A DNA stretch of 64,000 nt, taken from NCBI GenBank assembly GCA_935421135.1, contig OW285188.1, positions 16,717,233 to 16,781,232 on the forward strand. The letters run 5' to 3'. Of the stretch, positions 61,601 through 64,000 are shown piece by piece; the first letter of the stretch is position 1; each line of letters starts with the position of its first letter. The notes below the pieces were generated by a model. That model was not told the DNA's origin. It was given only the letters and a program-made list of their open reading frames with translations, and did no database searches. The DNA comes from Bugulina stolonifera. Lineage: Eukaryota; Bryozoa; Gymnolaemata; Cheilostomatida; Bugulidae. A program made the translations under genes and the position numbers.

Positions 61601-63645
61601 ACTGAAGTATACTCAAGGAATGTGGCCAGTAGGTTAGTTGGCTGATCAAGTTCTTGGGTTTGACTTAGAGGTACTGTAATTATATACACAGTGTGTTATT
61701 ATAGTATGTGTACATCTTATTGGTGGGTCATCCTGTTTGTACATACATAGATATGATGTACACATGGAATAAAATAACTAGATTTATATAAAATTCAGCA
61801 ATGCATGCTACAGAATAATAGAAAAATATCTTAACAACTGCACGAGTAGCTACAAATATCACCATAAGTGCTCCATTGTATGGTTAACATTGTATTATAT
61901 ACATGTACAAGTGTACTAGAAGTGATGGCATGCACACTATCCACTGAACTATACCGCATACAATGTATAGATACTGCATATATAATGTATATATACTGTA
62001 GCATATAAGTCACCAAGCGGCCATTTTGGGCCTATGACAACGAATCACATTGGTCAAAATTCTTTTGACTGTTGTGACCCGGTGTTACATGCCCAACATG
62101 GTAATCCATGTTCCCACAGTAATGCAGATAGGTACATGCACTGTATAATAGTATACACTATTATGGACAAGGCAGGAGTACCTTCACTAGCTCGAGGTAT
62201 GGCGGGTGGGGGCGGTTCCTCCGTATCAGCAGCTAAATTGTGACTAGAACCAAGGTTAGGTGTAGCGTGGCTAGTGGTCAGGGCCAACACAAAGTTTCTG
62301 TTGAGATGAACTGATTCATAGAGTGCCAGCAAGAGAGGCATGTCTGGTCTGGAAGAGAGAGTACAGCAAGATATAATCTACATGTTCATTTACCTAGTAA
62401 GCCAGAAAAATCCCAGAGAACGGCCATCAATCATTCCTAGATGGAGGGCGATTTTAATAATTATGTACTGTAGTCACCCACATTTTTGCAATTGACCCTG
62501 AACATTCTCATGAAGAGAAATCTGTAGATAATGAACAACCTCTGGCTTTAGACCAAAACTATAAAACATTTTGAAACAAGTAAAGGAGGATGACAATTCC
62601 GCACAGGTGGCATCTATGGGCAAGTTGTTGGTTGTGCTAATGTACTTACTTGAACTTAATTTTAGCACCATCATCACTGCCAAATACACTACCAACCTAA
62701 AACATAATGGAGATAGTAGATTAGTATACTTGGCACTTATACCTTATTTTATAATGGGGTAAGAAGACCATACATATTCAACTAAGTAATTTCATATTGC
62801 TATTGTACCAATGTGTTTACCAGCCAAATACTAACCATGCTGGACAGTGTGGACATGAGTCCTGAAGACTTCTGTTGGTTAATCTTGTCTCTGTATTGCC
62901 TGTTCATAACAGAAATGTCTGCTCATCACAATATTTATGTATAAATATATCATGGAGGAAGAAGAGCGAGTCTATGCCAATATTATATTACAGTGTTTGT
63001 GATGGTTGTTTTTAGTCAAACTACAATACCAAAGTTACCTCAGACAGATGAGTGATAACCAATCAGGGAGAGCATAACAACAATACTCACCTGTTATAGC
63101 CAATCAAAGAGAGCATAACAACAATACTCACCTGTTATAGCCAATCAAAGAGAGCATAACAACAATACTCACCTGTTATAACCAATCTGGGAGAGCATAA
63201 CAACAATACTCACCTGTTATAACCAATCTGGGAGAGCATAACAACAATACTCACCTGTTATAACCAATCAGGGAGAGAGCTATAATCTGTGATAAGCCCT
63301 GAAATAATATTGAATGAAATAGCAATACAAGCAGAAGTATACTTGGAGATATATTTTTTACTAACTCAAAGAATACAGAATGTGGTGAAATGATTAACAA
63401 TCACGGTTGTAACACAAAGTGATACGCCATAGAAAAACAATGCAATATTTAACACATATAAATTGTATAACATGCTAATATAATAATGTCTATGTACATA
63501 CGTTAAGAGCTATATCGCTGTCCAATATAGACAAGTTGACTATGTAAGGATTGGTGGACTCATATTTCCTATATTGAACAAGCAGCATCAACAGTACTAC
63601 AGCATCATTACCATGATCAGCTCTGAGAGAGGAGTCACTTAGTAT
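58683..63645 (-). CDS. ARMH3: ARMH3 (C10orf76-type armadillo-like protein), C-terminal 494 residues
   Basis: Fourteen minus-strand exons, all in phase: 63645-63502, 63298-63255, 62899-62836, 62696-62650, 62348-62182, 61673-61581, 61347-61223, 61033-60964, 60672-60523, 60156-60074, 59836-59710, 59498-59426, 59175-58980 and 58784-58683 (stop TGA). Recognised ARMH3 landmarks in order: [133 protein letters not shown] and [12 protein letters not shown]3 is a helical-repeat protein of the Golgi that works with GBF1 and the PI4-kinase PI4KB. About 200 N-terminal residues lie beyond the window. The stop lies 292 bp from the convergent PTRHD1 stop. The exon ending at 63255 has tandemly copied donors (see separate entry). 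Confidence 0.94.
60168..60469. repeat. 20-bp tandem repeat in an ARMH3 intron
   Basis: About 15 copies of a unit close to CAATAAGATACATAACACAC, in the intron between exons 60672-60523 and 60156-60074. It has the same period as the large array at 4.35-6.2 kb but an unrelated sequence. Minus-strand long frames here are repeat artefacts. Confidence 0.9.
63060..63272. repeat. 41-bp tandem repeat carrying copies of an exon-intron junction
   Basis: Five units. On the minus strand each contains the end of ARMH3's exon 63298-63255 (GGTTATAACAG) followed by GTGAGTATTGTTG. The GT of each donor falls at about 63254, 63213, 63172, 63131 and 63090, exactly 41 bp apart. The first is the exon's own donor and the next four lie downstream in the intron. 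Confidence 0.92.
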
Positions 63646-63839
63646 CTGTAAGAATAACCATGATAAAGTCATTAGTATATCCTCCTGCTATATAGAGGTA
63701 AAACAAACATAAAAGTAATGCCGAGATACTCCAAGGCTTTAATAAAAATTAAAACCAGGAGTACCTGATTAATTCTTGTATTGCTGGACTATACTTTCAT
63801 GCTCTCCATGGTTTATAGAGTTCCGTGTTCCCATTAAAA

Positions 63840-63916
63840 TACTTATATGCATGTATATGTATATGCATATACGTGTACATGCATATACATGTATATGCAT
63901 GAGTGTATATACATGT
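63840..63916. repeat. Alternating purine-pyrimidine TATGCATATACATG tract
   Basis: Long run of alternating TA, TG and CA steps with many overlapping small palindromes, adjoining the terminal palindrome. Confidence 0.7.
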
Positions 63917-64000
63917 CTAATCACAACATGAGTGTATATACATGTATATGCATATACGTGTATATGCATATACATGTATATACACTCATGTTGTGATTAG
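63917..64000. repeat. Perfect 40-bp palindrome, cut by the window edge
   Basis: Left arm 63917-63956 (starting CTAATCACAACATGAGTG), loop CGTG, right arm 63961-64000; no mismatches. It may extend past the window. It lies in the ARMH3 intron upstream of the exon at 63645. Confidence 0.93.

Noticed and set aside
63766..63840. Upstream ARMH3 exon
   Set aside because: A donor-like CAG|GTACTC exists, but all frames before it have stops and no ARMH3-like residues.

Overview
The window looks like nuclear DNA from an invertebrate animal. Genes are split by many GT-AG introns, non-coding DNA is AT-rich and full of short tandem repeats and foldback elements, and the gene set is metazoan (SIRT5, an ARHGAP12/27-type RhoGAP, CNBD2, PTRHD1, ARMH3). 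A secreted plant-type haem peroxidase, compact introns and the very common palindrome TACATGTA would fit a sponge or another early-branching marine animal. That placement is inference; the sequence does not settle it. All exon models were built by hand from reading-frame, splice-site and phase continuity.

Layout. 1-4.3 kb: mostly non-coding, with one foldback element and only weak exon candidates. 4.35-6.2 kb: a 20-bp tandem array of about 90 copies. 6.35-11.9 kb (minus): CNBD2-like cyclic-nucleotide-binding protein. 12.9-17.0 kb (plus): secreted peroxidase-like protein with altered distal-site residues. 17.7-21.4 kb (minus): SIRT5-like deacylase. 21.4-24.0 kb: AT-rich intergenic DNA with nested inverted repeats. 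24.0-40.1 kb (plus): SH3-WW-PH-RhoGAP protein in 17 coding exons. 41.1-41.9 kb (minus, possibly from 45.6 kb): unrecognised coiled-coil-like protein. 46-57 kb: gene-poor, with a perfect 37-bp palindrome, several MITE-like elements and a few tentative exons. 57.3-58.4 kb (plus): PTRHD1. 58.7-63.6 kb (minus, continuing beyond the window): the C-terminal 494 residues of ARMH3. The window ends inside another perfect palindrome.

The genes are separate eukaryotic transcription units, not an operon, and have no obvious shared pathway. Neighbours are arranged head-to-head (CNBD2/peroxidase, SIRT5/ARHGAP) or tail-to-tail (peroxidase/SIRT5, ARHGAP/hypothetical, PTRHD1/ARMH3), so some may share promoter regions or overlap at their 3' ends.

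Most notable: the peroxidase carries Gln and Thr where the family has its distal Arg and Asp; a 41-bp tandem repeat in ARMH3 copies an exon-intron junction and so supplies five donor sites in a row; the 20-bp array has higher-order duplications; several perfect or near-perfect long palindromes occur; and at least six different MITE-like families sit in introns and intergenic DNA.
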